From contig DQGR01000028.1 of the NCBI GenBank assembly GCA_003524845.1, positions 1 through 21,377 of the forward strand: DNA of 21,377 nucleotides. The letters run 5' to 3'. The stretch comes from Patescibacteria group bacterium (lineage in GTDB: Bacteria; Patescibacteriota; Microgenomatia; UBA10105). Positions 1-7,191 of this stretch are shown piece after piece. The notes under the pieces are model-generated. The model did not search any database, was not told the origin of the DNA, and saw only the letters and a list, made by a program, of their open reading frames with translations. The first letter of the stretch is position 1; the number at the start of each line of letters is the position of its first letter. The position numbers were made by a program, and so were the translations under genes.

Positions 1-18
1 GAAGTCTATTGAGGTTAT

Positions 19-198
19 CTATATCAGATAGTTGAGTGGCGTCACTACGCTAGACAGTAGATAGTGCGAAAAATTCTCGTAGGTAAAATTCCACGAGACT
101 TCAAAATAGCCTTCCTGATTGGGAATGCTTTTCCAGGAAAGGAGAAAACCGGTTAGAATTATAAATACGAACGAGCATATCAACAATCCCCTACGCAT
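19..198 (-). CDS. Small putative membrane peptide (59 aa), unknown function
   Basis: The reading frame encodes 59 residues. Residues about 4-21 form one hydrophobic segment after an MRRG start, like an uncleaved signal anchor. The rest is a short aromatic-rich tail (WNFTYENF around residues 36-43) with no recognised motif. A perfect TATAAT lies 10 bases before the ATG, the same arrangement seen at several clear genes in this window. That supports a real, possibly leaderless, gene despite its small size and the lack of a Shine-Dalgarno site. The frame closes with TAG inside the window, so it is not cut by the window edge. I do not recognise the family. A chance ORF is still possible. Confidence 0.35.
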   Translation of the reverse strand: MRRGLLICSFVFIILTGFLLSWKSIPNQEGYFEVSWNFTYENFSHYLLSSVVTPLNYLI

Positions 199-208
199 AG
201 TTGCCTAC

Positions 209-214
209 ATTATA
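209..214 (-). promoter_or_regulatory. -10 box of the 59-aa peptide gene
   Basis: Minus-strand TATAAT ends 10 bases before the ATG at 198. No clear -35 is visible. The spacing would place transcription start at or within a few bases of the start codon. Confidence 0.4.
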
Positions 215-247
215 AGCCATAATTGTGGCTTTGCAATTGACTTCTGG

Positions 248-277
248 TTGCCCAGCTCCCTGGTTTAGATGTAAAAT
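248..277 (+). promoter_or_regulatory. Probable promoter of the tRNA-Val transcript
   Basis: TTGCCC (248-253) and TAAAAT (272-277) are separated by 18 bases. The predicted start near 284 lies just before the tRNA-like remnant at 293 and about 60 bases before tRNA-Val. This is a motif match only; the -35 is imperfect. Confidence 0.35.
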
Positions 278-292
278 ACGTGTGGTTAAATT

Positions 293-340
293 GGACGATT
301 AGCTCAGTTAGTTAGAGTACTTAGTATACACCTGCCCACC
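293..340 (+). pseudogene. Degenerate tRNA remnant (5' half)
   Basis: GGACGAT (293-299) is followed by TA and then a proper D-arm: GCTC at 302-305 pairs with GAGT at 315-318 around an AGTTAGTTA loop. This matches the 5' half of a tRNA. After the start of an anticodon arm (from 320) the pattern is lost: there is no T-arm and no 3' strand complementary to GGACGAT. The segment ends with GCCCACCA at 334-341, which looks like a tRNA 3' end with an encoded CCA but does not pair with this 5' end. It sits directly in front of intact tRNA-Val, so it is probably an internally deleted tRNA gene. A chance D-arm mimic is the alternative. Confidence 0.45.
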
Positions 341-345
341 ATAAC

Positions 346-418
346 GAGCCCGTAGCTCAGTTGGTAGAGCGTTGCGTTTACATCGCAAATGTCGGGGGTT
401 CAAATCCCTCCGGGCTCA
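346..418 (+). tRNA. tRNA-Val (anticodon UAC)
   Basis: The 73-base cloverleaf is complete. The acceptor stem pairs GAGCCCG (346-352) with CGGGCTC (411-417), with A as the discriminator base. The D-stem is GCTC/GAGC. The anticodon stem TTGCG/CGCAA encloses the loop TTTACAT, giving anticodon TAC (valine, GUA codons). The T-stem GGGGG/CCCTC encloses TTCAAAT. CCA is not encoded, so it must be added after transcription. No terminator is evident downstream. Confidence 0.96.
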
Positions 419-546
419 CTAAAAACTACTGAAGATGTGATCGAAAAGGGTTGGAGGTTCGATATAAATTTGCACCGCAATTTTTGAAAAAATGTGGAAA
501 GTGTCACGGATACACAATTATTGGGTTTATACTAGTATGAAATGAT

Positions 547-1063
547 ATGAATGATAAGCAAGAAGAACCACAATCGCTCATTGATCTTCCGATTAAGGAT
601 AGAGTTAATGTAATGTTGCAACGGCAGTTTATTGATATTACCGACGGATTTCCCGCCAAATCAGCCGCAGAATTAGAGGAAATTTTGATTGAGTTATTAA
701 TGAAAGAGTATCTTGGACGATTTCCGATAATCGGCACAAAAGATAACCACATTTTTTTATTAGTTCGGGGAGCGTCAAGATCATAGCACTTTACTGAATA
801 AGTTAAGCGACTCAGAGGGAAAGAATGTGCTTTTTACAACTTCGCTCGAGGGTTTTCACTCGTCAACGCCAGATAGCGATCGATATTTAATCTTGCGGCA
901 CGAAGATAGGCAAGGCTATGTTACAGTGGGAAAAGGTACTGATATGTTACACTTACCTGGTTTTACTCCCGGTTTAAGGTTTGTGGCGGGCAAGACAATT
1001 ATGGATAAAATATTTGGCGTAATTCCTGGAGTTATCTATCATCCACCCCGAATAGATATTTAG
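547..1063 (+). pseudogene. Hypothetical protein gene interrupted by one frameshift
   Basis: Two consecutive plus-strand frames look like one gene. The first (547-786, 79 aa) begins MNDKQEEPQ and ends shortly after HIFLLVRGASRS. The second frame is open from 764 and runs to TAG at 1061-1063, ending YHPPRIDI. Removing one base near the GGGG run at 767-770 joins them as LLVRGERQDHST into a protein of about 171 residues. The second frame has an in-frame TAG at 761-763, so the break must lie between 764 and 786. A TATACT box is 13 bases upstream of the ATG. The second part is rich in beta-type sequence (QGYVTVGKG). No family is recognised. It ends 3 bases from the convergent solute-binding protein gene. 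A sequencing error in the G run would make it intact. Confidence 0.5.
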
Positions 1064-1066
1064 GCA

Positions 1067-2407
1067 TTACTTCCTCGTCACCGTATACGTCACCGGGTGG
1101 AAGAGAAAAATCGCGGGCGCTTCTTCGACTAAATACCGTTGAAAATCGTAATAAATGACTTCCCGATTCTCCAGGTCAGTTTCCTTGCGTGCGTCCTCGA
1201 GGAGTTTATCTATTTTTGGATTGGCATAACCGGTGATGTTTGTTTCTTTCTGGGTTGAGTGCCACATCGGATACTGGTCCGGGTCTGGCGGAATTTCCTG
1301 AGCAACAAGCAATGCCTGGTAGTCAGTGGGCACACTGTTTTCAACTTTAATTTTTGTTTTCATGCCCACGGCTTCCCATTCGCTGGCAATCGTTTGCGCC
1401 AATGAAAAATATGCAGGGAAGGTAGAAAGTGTTATCGTGTCTTCAGGTTGGATGCCAATGCCTTCAATCAGTTCATGCGCCGCAACTTCATCTTTTTCAT
1501 ATTGTTTAACCCGGTTTGTATAGGCCCAGGATCGAGTGGACAAAGGGGTCGCGACCCGGTTTTCTTCGGGTTTGGTAATTGCGTACGATAAAGCCTGACG
1601 CAACTCTTTTTTCTTGGCGGCGATAAATTCATTGTTCAGGTTAAAAAATATGCCGACGTAGTGATCGAATTTTCGGTTTTCCTGTAGCATGACCGTATTC
1701 CATGTTTTGAACGGATCAGGGTCAGTGATATCATCAAGCATGGTTATTTCACCGAGTTTAAACGCGGTTTTGACCATAGTTTCCGAAGGATAAAATTTGA
1801 TTTCCAGTTCCGGCAGATCCGGTTCAAGCGGGGTTAGTTTGGTATAAGAGACATACTCGCCTTTGAGCCGGATTGAAGAAATTTTGTACGACCCCAGGCC
1901 GATCAAGCCTTTGCGAAATAGCGGTTTTGATAAAAACGACGGCAAAGGAGTAAAGGGTTCTTTAAGTTTCACCACCAGTGTAGTGTCGCTGGTAGCTGTA
2001 AATTCCACATCACGTAAGTTGTAGTTGACGTCGTAAGCGGTGAACGGTTTACCGTCATGCCAACTCACGTCCGTGCGCAGTGTAAACGTATATTCTTTGC
2101 CATCGGGTGAAACCGTCCAGGTCGTTGCGAGCGCCGGACTCACTTCACCGGTGGCATCAACTGCGGTTAACCCGATACTGAGTAAGCGCTGGATCTCAAC
2201 TGGAAGTTCAGTCGGAGTGAATGAACCGACCAGACCCATGACTGTGTGCTGTTCGGTCAGCCGGTTGGTAATCGTTGCCCCAAAATGCAGAAATAGTAAC
2301 ACGAGGGCGATACCGGCGACAAAACCCACACTGATTTTCCGGTGGTGCTTGCGGACTATTCCGCCAATAAACCAGCTCGCAACTCGAATTTTCTTGGGTA
2401 CGGTCAC
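1067..2407 (-). CDS. Extracellular solute-binding protein, family 5 (OppA/DppA-like), N-terminally membrane-anchored
   Basis: The 446-residue protein belongs to the SBP_bac_5 family, which captures peptides, nickel or other solutes outside the cell for ABC importers. Family-like stretches include ATTWTVSPDGKEYTFTLR, VSWHDGKPFTAYDV and the C-terminal YYDFQRYLVEEAPAIFLF. Residues about 27-46 form one membrane helix after a basic N-terminus. There is no lipobox cysteine, so it is probably tethered by this helix rather than by lipid. It is shorter than typical OppA/DppA proteins (about 500-540 aa). The GTG start is supported by AAAGGAGGG six bases upstream. No permease or ATPase gene is nearby, so the partner transporter, if any, is elsewhere. 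It follows secG in the same direction. The substrate cannot be told from sequence. Confidence 0.92.
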   Translation of the reverse strand: MTVPKKIRVASWFIGGIVRKHHRKISVGFVAGIALVLLFLHFGATITNRLTEQHTVMGLVGSFTPTELPVEIQRLLSIGLTAVDATGEVSPALATTWTVSPDGKEYTFTLRTDVSWHDGKPFTAYDVNYNLRDVEFTATSDTTLVVKLKEPFTPLPSFLSKPLFRKGLIGLGSYKISSIRLKGEYVSYTKLTPLEPDLPELEIKFYPSETMVKTAFKLGEITMLDDITDPDPFKTWNTVMLQENRKFDHYVGIFFNLNNEFIAAKKKELRQALSYAITKPEENRVATPLSTRSWAYTNRVKQYEKDEVAAHELIEGIGIQPEDTITLSTFPAYFSLAQTIASEWEAVGMKTKIKVENSVPTDYQALLVAQEIPPDPDQYPMWHSTQKETNITGYANPKIDKLLEDARKETDLENREVIYYDFQRYLVEEAPAIFLFHPVTYTVTRK

Positions 2408-2413
2408 TACTAG

Positions 2414-2422
2414 CCCTCCTTT
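2414..2422 (-). promoter_or_regulatory. Strong Shine-Dalgarno site of the solute-binding protein
   Basis: AAAGGAGGG lies 6 bases before the GTG start at 2407. It fixes that non-ATG start and is one of only two strong Shine-Dalgarno sites seen in the window. Confidence 0.8.
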
Positions 2423-2442
2423 GAAGTTTACGGATTGTAATT

Positions 2443-2661
2443 CTACCCCATGAGTACGTTAATGAGTGCAATCAAAAGAAACAACGCGGCCAGAATAATT
2501 GACCCGCGGTAGAGTAATTTTTCCACTCCTCGTTTGCTGCGGTATTGTTGGCTGGTGTCACCAAAGGCTGAACCCATGCCAGAGCCTTTGGCCTGCAACA
2601 GAATTGAGGTAGTCAGCGCAACTGCAATAACTACTTGGAGGATCAGGATAACAGCTTTCAT
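2443..2661 (-). CDS. secG: Preprotein translocase subunit SecG
   Basis: The 72-residue protein has the SecG layout. Helix one spans about residues 3-22. A conserved cytoplasmic loop LLQAKGSGMGSAFG (about 21-34) follows, then a short polar stretch, and helix two spans about 51-71. SecG joins SecY and SecE in the inner membrane and assists SecA-driven protein export. Its ATG overlaps the TGA of yvcK in an ATGA, so the two are probably translationally coupled. The solute-binding protein gene, an export client, follows after 35 bases. Length is normal for the family. Confidence 0.95.
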   Translation of the reverse strand: MKAVILILQVVIAVALTTSILLQAKGSGMGSAFGDTSQQYRSKRGVEKLLYRGSIILAALFLLIALINVLMG

Positions 2662-3617
2662 AATAAAGAAATCAATTTCCGGGCGGTTTTTTCCGGGTCA
2701 TGGTATAACGGGAATTCCTCATCGACAAGGTCGGCAGTAATGATCTGACAATTATACGCCTGCATGTTTTGGCGGTCAATTGGAACGTAACTGTAATGCA
2801 ATTTTTCAGGAATAGCAGGTTTTGTATTGGAATTGACGAGGACTGATTGAAAAGGAAACACCTGTAAATGTTTCCTAATCGCAGTGAGGTACTCTGATGC
2901 CTGATAGTGCGGAGTTTCAAATGGCTTATTGGCGATGTTCACGACAAACACACGTTTCGCGCGCGTTTTTTTAAGGCACGTTTGAATATTCCGGGCCAGA
3001 AGTATCGGCAGAATCGTAGTGTAGAGGTCTCCGGGTCCGGCTATAACGAGATTCGCATCCAGTATCGCCTGTTTCACTTCCGGCGGACTTGAATTTTCTT
3101 CCGGTTCCAGGTGCACTTCAGCAATCTCACGCTTGCCGGGATATTTACCCAGATCAATATTTTCTTCGCGCCTGACAGTTCTCCCCTCAACAGTTTTAGC
3201 CCAAATGGAGACATTTTCATTGGTAGCGGGTAAAATAATCCCGTGGGAACGGAAAATCCGCTGCATTTCAGTCAGCGCCTTATTAAAATCTCCGGTGATT
3301 TGGGTGAGGGCAACCAGAATCAGGTTACCAAGTTTATGGCCACCCAGCGAATCATCCCTGCCCCAACGTCCGCCTTTAAAACGAAACTTTAATAGTTCAA
3401 GCAGTAAGGGTTCGGCGTTTGAGAGCGCGGCTAGGCAATTAATCAGGTCTCCCGGAGGAGGGATACTGTAGAGCCGTCGGAGTCTGCCACCGCTGCCTCC
3501 ATCATCAGCCATGGAAACGATTCCGGTGATACTATGGGTATAGTGGCGTAAGCCCCGGAGCATTTGCACGGTGCCAATTCCGCCTCCCAGACACACGATC
3601 TTTGGTTCACTTTTCAT
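2658..3617 (-). CDS. yvcK: YvcK/CofD-like family protein (gluconeogenesis factor)
   Basis: The 319-residue protein matches the YvcK branch of the CofD-like family. It has the N-terminal glycine-rich loop CLGGGIGTVQMLRGLR (about 9-24), then SMADDGGSGGRLRR (35-48), PPPGDLINCLAAL (53-65) and HKLGNLILVAL further on. In Bacillus, YvcK is needed for growth on gluconeogenic carbon sources and for normal morphology, and it binds UDP-sugars. CofD itself transfers phospholactate in F420 biosynthesis, but no F420 genes are present here, so YvcK is the better call. An extended -10 (TGGTAGAAT) ends 10 bases before the ATG and there is no Shine-Dalgarno. The gene lies 8 bases after the holin-like gene and overlaps secG by 4 bases. 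Confidence 0.92.
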   Translation of the reverse strand: MKSEPKIVCLGGGIGTVQMLRGLRHYTHSITGIVSMADDGGSGGRLRRLYSIPPPGDLINCLAALSNAEPLLLELLKFRFKGGRWGRDDSLGGHKLGNLILVALTQITGDFNKALTEMQRIFRSHGIILPATNENVSIWAKTVEGRTVRREENIDLGKYPGKREIAEVHLEPEENSSPPEVKQAILDANLVIAGPGDLYTTILPILLARNIQTCLKKTRAKRVFVVNIANKPFETPHYQASEYLTAIRKHLQVFPFQSVLVNSNTKPAIPEKLHYSYVPIDRQNMQAYNCQIITADLVDEEFPLYHDPEKTARKLISLL

Positions 3618-3625
3618 CCGTTGCG

Positions 3626-4030
3626 TTATTCTACCAGATATGCCAAAAAGTTGGTACTGACGCTCACCAGTACCGAAACCGCAAGCAATGTACCCAAATA
3701 TGGCAGTTCAAGTGCAGGTACCGCGAAGCTGGCAATCGTAAAGCCGGGAAACGTCCAGGCGCTGATACTTGCCTGAGGCATAAGTTGCAAGAATAAATAG
3801 AAAACTGCGGCGTTTATCACAAATGAAAAAAGTCCCAGGGTCAGCAGTGTGATCGGTAACAGTAAAAGGTTTAAAATCGGTTTAAGAAGTAAATTCAGGA
3901 GGGAAAGCATAGCAGCTGCAATCAGCCATTGTTTTAAGTCAACCGGAAGTGTAAAACTGCTCCCGAAAACCTGGGTCGCCAGAAACAGGGCAACCAGGTA
4001 GAAGAAATACGTCCGCAGCAGGTGTTTCAT
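3626..4030 (-). CDS. Phage holin family 4 / YvlD-like small integral membrane protein
   Basis: The 134-residue protein is almost entirely hydrophobic, with about four membrane helices (roughly 6-24, 35-55, 58-83 and 110-132). The family's leucine-rich stretch with two prolines, LLNLLLKPILNLLLLPITLL, occupies residues 44-63 and is followed by LGLFSFVINAAVFYL. The family is named after holins, but it is common in bacterial chromosomes (for example YvlD of Bacillus) with no phage link and no settled function. No phage genes surround it. It starts 16 bases after uvrC and ends 8 bases before yvcK, so all three probably share transcripts. No Shine-Dalgarno is visible. Confidence 0.85.
   Translation of the reverse strand: MKHLLRTYFFYLVALFLATQVFGSSFTLPVDLKQWLIAAAMLSLLNLLLKPILNLLLLPITLLTLGLFSFVINAAVFYLFLQLMPQASISAWTFPGFTIASFAVPALELPYLGTLLAVSVLVSVSTNFLAYLVE
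3628..3636 (-). promoter_or_regulatory. Extended -10 before yvcK
   Basis: Minus-strand TGGTAGAAT (TGn plus TAGAAT) overlaps the last codons of the holin-like gene and ends 10 bases before the yvcK ATG. It may provide an internal, possibly leaderless, start. It is a motif match only. Confidence 0.35.
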
Positions 4031-4046
4031 ACGTGTATATCATTTT

Positions 4047-5408
4047 CTATATTCTTAAGGCTTCCGTCAATATGCGTTTTGCGCGTGCACGGCGATGTCT
4101 GGAATTGGCAAAACGATGTGCTTCATCCCTGATTGCCTGAATGAGTTGCAATGTCAGATGCGTTCTGACTAGTGTAATAGTGGAAAAACCGTCGTGAGTG
4201 GAAATAATAATTTGTTCATTCCGTTTGGCCAGACCAATCAGCGGTAGTTTTGGCGTATTCTGCTCAAGGATTTTATTCACCGTACTCACCTGCGGTTTAC
4301 CACCGTCAACTACTAAAAGATCCGGAAATGGCCATTCTTTGTGGGTTAGCCGTCTCTTGACTGCCTCAGCCAACATGGCTACATCATTTGGTTTACCTTG
4401 CGCGCGCATTCGGTATAAGCGGTAGTCTTTTTTTTCCGGCACACCGTCGATAAAAACAACTTGAGATGCAAATGAGTCGGTGCCGCCAAAAGTAGAGACG
4501 TCAAAACATTCAATGCGGTGTGGATAGTCAAGTACGACATTGTGTTTTTTAAGTAATAGTTGCAGCTCATCGCAGGCCTTATGTTGCTCATCAAAATAAA
4601 AATTAGGGTTGCCTAAAAAGGCGCTCGTTGTGTCGTGGTATGCAAGTAACCATTCAAAACGTCGGAGTTGCCGTTTGGCGGCTTGTGCATTTTCAAATTC
4701 CAAATTTTGGGCAAATGAGTTCATTTCATTAGTCAATTCTTTTTGCACCAGATCGAGTTTGCCTGATAAAATTTGCGCGAGTTTGCGGATCTGGGAGCGA
4801 TACTGGCGTTTTAACTCCTGGTACTCAATTCCACTGGTTTTCCTGATTCCTGCCGGGCAGGGAGAACACAAACCCAAATGGTGGTAAAAACACACCCGTC
4901 GGGCACCGGGTTTTTGCTGACAAAAAGGAACCACGCGCCGCAACCGGCGCAGTAACTCGCGGGTCACCCGGTTGGAAGCAAAAGGACCAAAGTACTCGCC
5001 TTTTAAATTTTCGCACAGCTCCCACTTGCCTTTAGTAATGTTCTGTTTCGGCTTTCGCGCCAGAATCACAATTGGAAACTCTTCGCCAGTACTTATAAAT
5101 ACATAAATATAGCTTTTGTCATCCCGCAGGGCAATATTGTAATGCGGCTGGTGGAGTTTAATGAGGCGTGCCTCAAGTAAGAGGGCGGCAAACTCGGAAC
5201 CAGTTTCAATCCAGTTAACACTCCGGGCGAGTGTGAGCATTTGCCGGGTTTTGGCTGAAACATCAGTTTGAAAATAGGATTTCAGCCGGTCCTGAAGTTG
5301 CAGGGCTTTGCCGACATAGAGGACCCCGCCTTTTTCATCAAGATAACGGTAGATTCCGGGACGTTTCGGAGCTGACGAAATTTTAGCGCGTAATTTTGCG
5401 TTTGACAT
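4047..5408 (-). CDS. uvrC: Excinuclease ABC subunit UvrC, short form lacking the C-terminal HhH domain
   Basis: UvrC makes the dual incisions in nucleotide excision repair after UvrA/UvrB recognise damage. Visible parts are the GIY-YIG nuclease (GIY at 18-20, YVGKA at 31-35) for the 3' cut and four cysteines (163, 173, 181, 184) matching the reported Fe-S motif. A UVR-type UvrB-binding helix follows at about 220-255. The RNase H-like 5' nuclease has D303 (IECFDVS), D368 (LVVDGGKPQ) and H431 (RDEAHRFA). The protein ends at 453, just after the nuclease core, whereas typical UvrC is about 600 residues and ends in two helix-hairpin-helix motifs. A normal stop and a close downstream gene argue against recent truncation. 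The ATG overlaps the transglutaminase gene by 26 bases and has an extended -10 eight bases upstream. Confidence 0.95.
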   Translation of the reverse strand: MSNAKLRAKISSAPKRPGIYRYLDEKGGVLYVGKALQLQDRLKSYFQTDVSAKTRQMLTLARSVNWIETGSEFAALLLEARLIKLHQPHYNIALRDDKSYIYVFISTGEEFPIVILARKPKQNITKGKWELCENLKGEYFGPFASNRVTRELLRRLRRVVPFCQQKPGARRVCFYHHLGLCSPCPAGIRKTSGIEYQELKRQYRSQIRKLAQILSGKLDLVQKELTNEMNSFAQNLEFENAQAAKRQLRRFEWLLAYHDTTSAFLGNPNFYFDEQHKACDELQLLLKKHNVVLDYPHRIECFDVSTFGGTDSFASQVVFIDGVPEKKDYRLYRMRAQGKPNDVAMLAEAVKRRLTHKEWPFPDLLVVDGGKPQVSTVNKILEQNTPKLPLIGLAKRNEQIIISTHDGFSTITLVRTHLTLQLIQAIRDEAHRFANSRHRRARAKRILTEALRI

Positions 5409-7155
5409 GAAGCATCAGTATACCAAACAGGGCAATGATGAGCGCGCCAGCGGCAAGCGGGACATAGAGGGGAATAACGGTGATCGTGGATGAAAATTCC
5501 TGGCCTTGGGTAGTTACCGTAAATAGTGTTTTTCCGCCAACCCACACAATCCCCGGGTTAATCTGCAGCGGAACAACAGTAGTTGCAAAGGGTGGAAGTT
5601 GTGATTCGGTTTCAGCACGCGCGTTAAACGTGGTAGTCGTCAGTGCAAGCTTTGGAATTAAAACGGCTCCGGTATTAAGCACTGTGACCGGAACCGTGGT
5701 AGTCAGTCCGGAAACGGCAAACATAAGCGTGGGAAATTTCAGTAAAAATTCAGGCTGCGGTACCTTAGATTCCGGGGTGGTAAATTCCATAAACACATCT
5801 TTTTGCGAATTAGTAGTGCGAAAAGCTCCAGCCGGATACGGATAATCGCTACTTACTCCTAAAATAGCAAAGGCAACATGGTTAAAATCCAGCTGGTGGA
5901 AATAGTTGACACCATGAGTCGTATTTCCCCAGGTGGGATCAACCGGGATCCATAGCTGTCGGTTCGAGTCATAATATTCGGCCCAGGCGTGCAGGATATC
6001 AGCGCCGAGCGATAACGGTTGTAATCGAGAATTGGTTGTGTAGGCATACCCATGGATCTCGCGCGCCGGAATCCCGGCGGACCTGGTCAGAGCCACAAAC
6101 AAATCGCTAAACTCCATGCAAACTGCGCGCTTGGGATAGCTAAATGCAGTTTTGGCGCCCAAGCGTTCAATTCCCGGTTCCAGACGGGAGTAATCGTACT
6201 GCAAATAGGAAACGACAAAATTATAGATTGCTTCTGGAGTTCTGAGCTCTCTTGCTTTTGTGGTAATTTCATCTGACTGTTCCCAGTAAAGCTGCGGTTT
6301 GGTATAAAGCTGATATTCTTCATCATTCAGTTTCAGTTTGAAACCCGACTGCGGTTTAATAAATAAATACGCGCTTCCGGATGCAATAATTTCCTTTTCT
6401 GAGTGAGGTGAAAGCGGAAACGTCGCCAGCCAGTTACCATCCGGGTCAGTCCGCACGCTTTTGGGTGTTTCGGAAATGCTGTTGACAATTATTTTTTGAA
6501 AAGCGGTATCCGGCGGCAGGGTAATTTCCTGCACCTGCCTTTGTGCACTTTCGTTAAACAGATGATAGTGCAGGGTAAATGCAAATGATTGCAAATCACC
6601 AAAAGCAACACTTATGCCTTTACCGCCATGTTCTGGCCATTCCCAAATGAGGTTAGGAGATTTTTTGGGTGGAGAAAAATAGGCAGGCGTACCAAATGAA
6701 TCAGGAGTTGTGAGTTGGATGGTGTAAGAATTGACATCTTCTTTTTTTTCAGTACCGGGAATAATTATTTCCCAGATACCGCCTTTGAGTGTCGCTACCT
6801 CACCCAAATCGTATTCAAGCGTAAAGGACAATTGCTTGTGAATGCCAGCGGCAATAGTGTTAAACGGTACCGTAATTGTGGTTTCATCATTCGCAGTACC
6901 GACCTCCGGAGTAATTGATCCCGAGTCGCGGGCACTCACATTCGCCACTGAATTTGAGGAAATAGTTAAGGTGTAGTTGCGCGGATAATACTCTGAGGTT
7001 TCGTTGGTAATGGTTATGTTTTGCCGGACGTGCGTTGTGCCGGTATCTTTAACAGCATAGGTGACATCGTAATCAAAGCTAAAGTCGGCAGCGTATGCCC
7101 TGGTACAACTTACCAGCAAGAGGAATAATGCTATAAGGAGAGTTTGAATACGCAT
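5383..7155 (-). CDS. Secreted, membrane-anchored transglutaminase-like protein
   Basis: The 590-residue protein has an N-terminal signal segment (about 1-23). It contains a possible lipobox LVSC (C17) and a possible signal peptidase I site AYA-A (21-24); which is used cannot be decided. Residues about 24-290 are beta-rich and extracellular in character. The transglutaminase-like core holds a complete Cys-His-Asp triad: C346 (RAVCMEFSDL), H389 (DILHAWAEYY) and D406 (WIPVDPTWG). Such domains in bacteria can be proteases, crosslinkers or amidases; the exact reaction is unknown. A second beta region (about 460-560) precedes a C-terminal membrane helix (about 564-584) and a basic tail, so the body should sit outside the cell. 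It starts 36 bases after uvrA and overlaps uvrC by 26 bases. A functional link to repair is not implied. Confidence 0.9.
   Translation of the reverse strand: MRIQTLLIALFLLLVSCTRAYAADFSFDYDVTYAVKDTGTTHVRQNITITNETSEYYPRNYTLTISSNSVANVSARDSGSITPEVGTANDETTITVPFNTIAAGIHKQLSFTLEYDLGEVATLKGGIWEIIIPGTEKKEDVNSYTIQLTTPDSFGTPAYFSPPKKSPNLIWEWPEHGGKGISVAFGDLQSFAFTLHYHLFNESAQRQVQEITLPPDTAFQKIIVNSISETPKSVRTDPDGNWLATFPLSPHSEKEIIASGSAYLFIKPQSGFKLKLNDEEYQLYTKPQLYWEQSDEITTKARELRTPEAIYNFVVSYLQYDYSRLEPGIERLGAKTAFSYPKRAVCMEFSDLFVALTRSAGIPAREIHGYAYTTNSRLQPLSLGADILHAWAEYYDSNRQLWIPVDPTWGNTTHGVNYFHQLDFNHVAFAILGVSSDYPYPAGAFRTTNSQKDVFMEFTTPESKVPQPEFLLKFPTLMFAVSGLTTTVPVTVLNTGAVLIPKLALTTTTFNARAETESQLPPFATTVVPLQINPGIVWVGGKTLFTVTTQGQEFSSTITVIPLYVPLAAGALIIALFGILMLHVKRKITR
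5417..5425 (-). promoter_or_regulatory. Extended -10 before uvrC
   Basis: Minus-strand TGGTATACT (TGn plus TATACT) lies just upstream of uvrC, in the last codons of the transglutaminase gene near its stop. It ends 8 bases before the uvrC ATG. No Shine-Dalgarno and no good -35 are seen, so a leaderless uvrC transcript is likely. Confidence 0.45.
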
Positions 7156-7191
7156 GAATAAAACAAGTTGGAATGTAAACCTTAAGTTACT

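Noticed and set aside
420..546. GGAGGTTCGAT near 455 as another tRNA T-arm
   Set aside because: No matching 3' stem strand or acceptor; the interval otherwise holds only the candidate promoter of the first orphan gene.
751..760. T7 run as a programmed frameshift site in the first orphan gene
   Set aside because: The downstream frame has a TAG at 761-763, so a shift at the T run would terminate at once.
2040..2453. 137-aa plus-strand ORF opposite the solute-binding protein
   Set aside because: It is antisense to a well-supported family-5 gene and has no recognisable features of its own.
3626..4030. Prophage, because of the holin-family protein
   Set aside because: The family is common in bacterial chromosomes and no phage structural, integrase or lysis gene is nearby.
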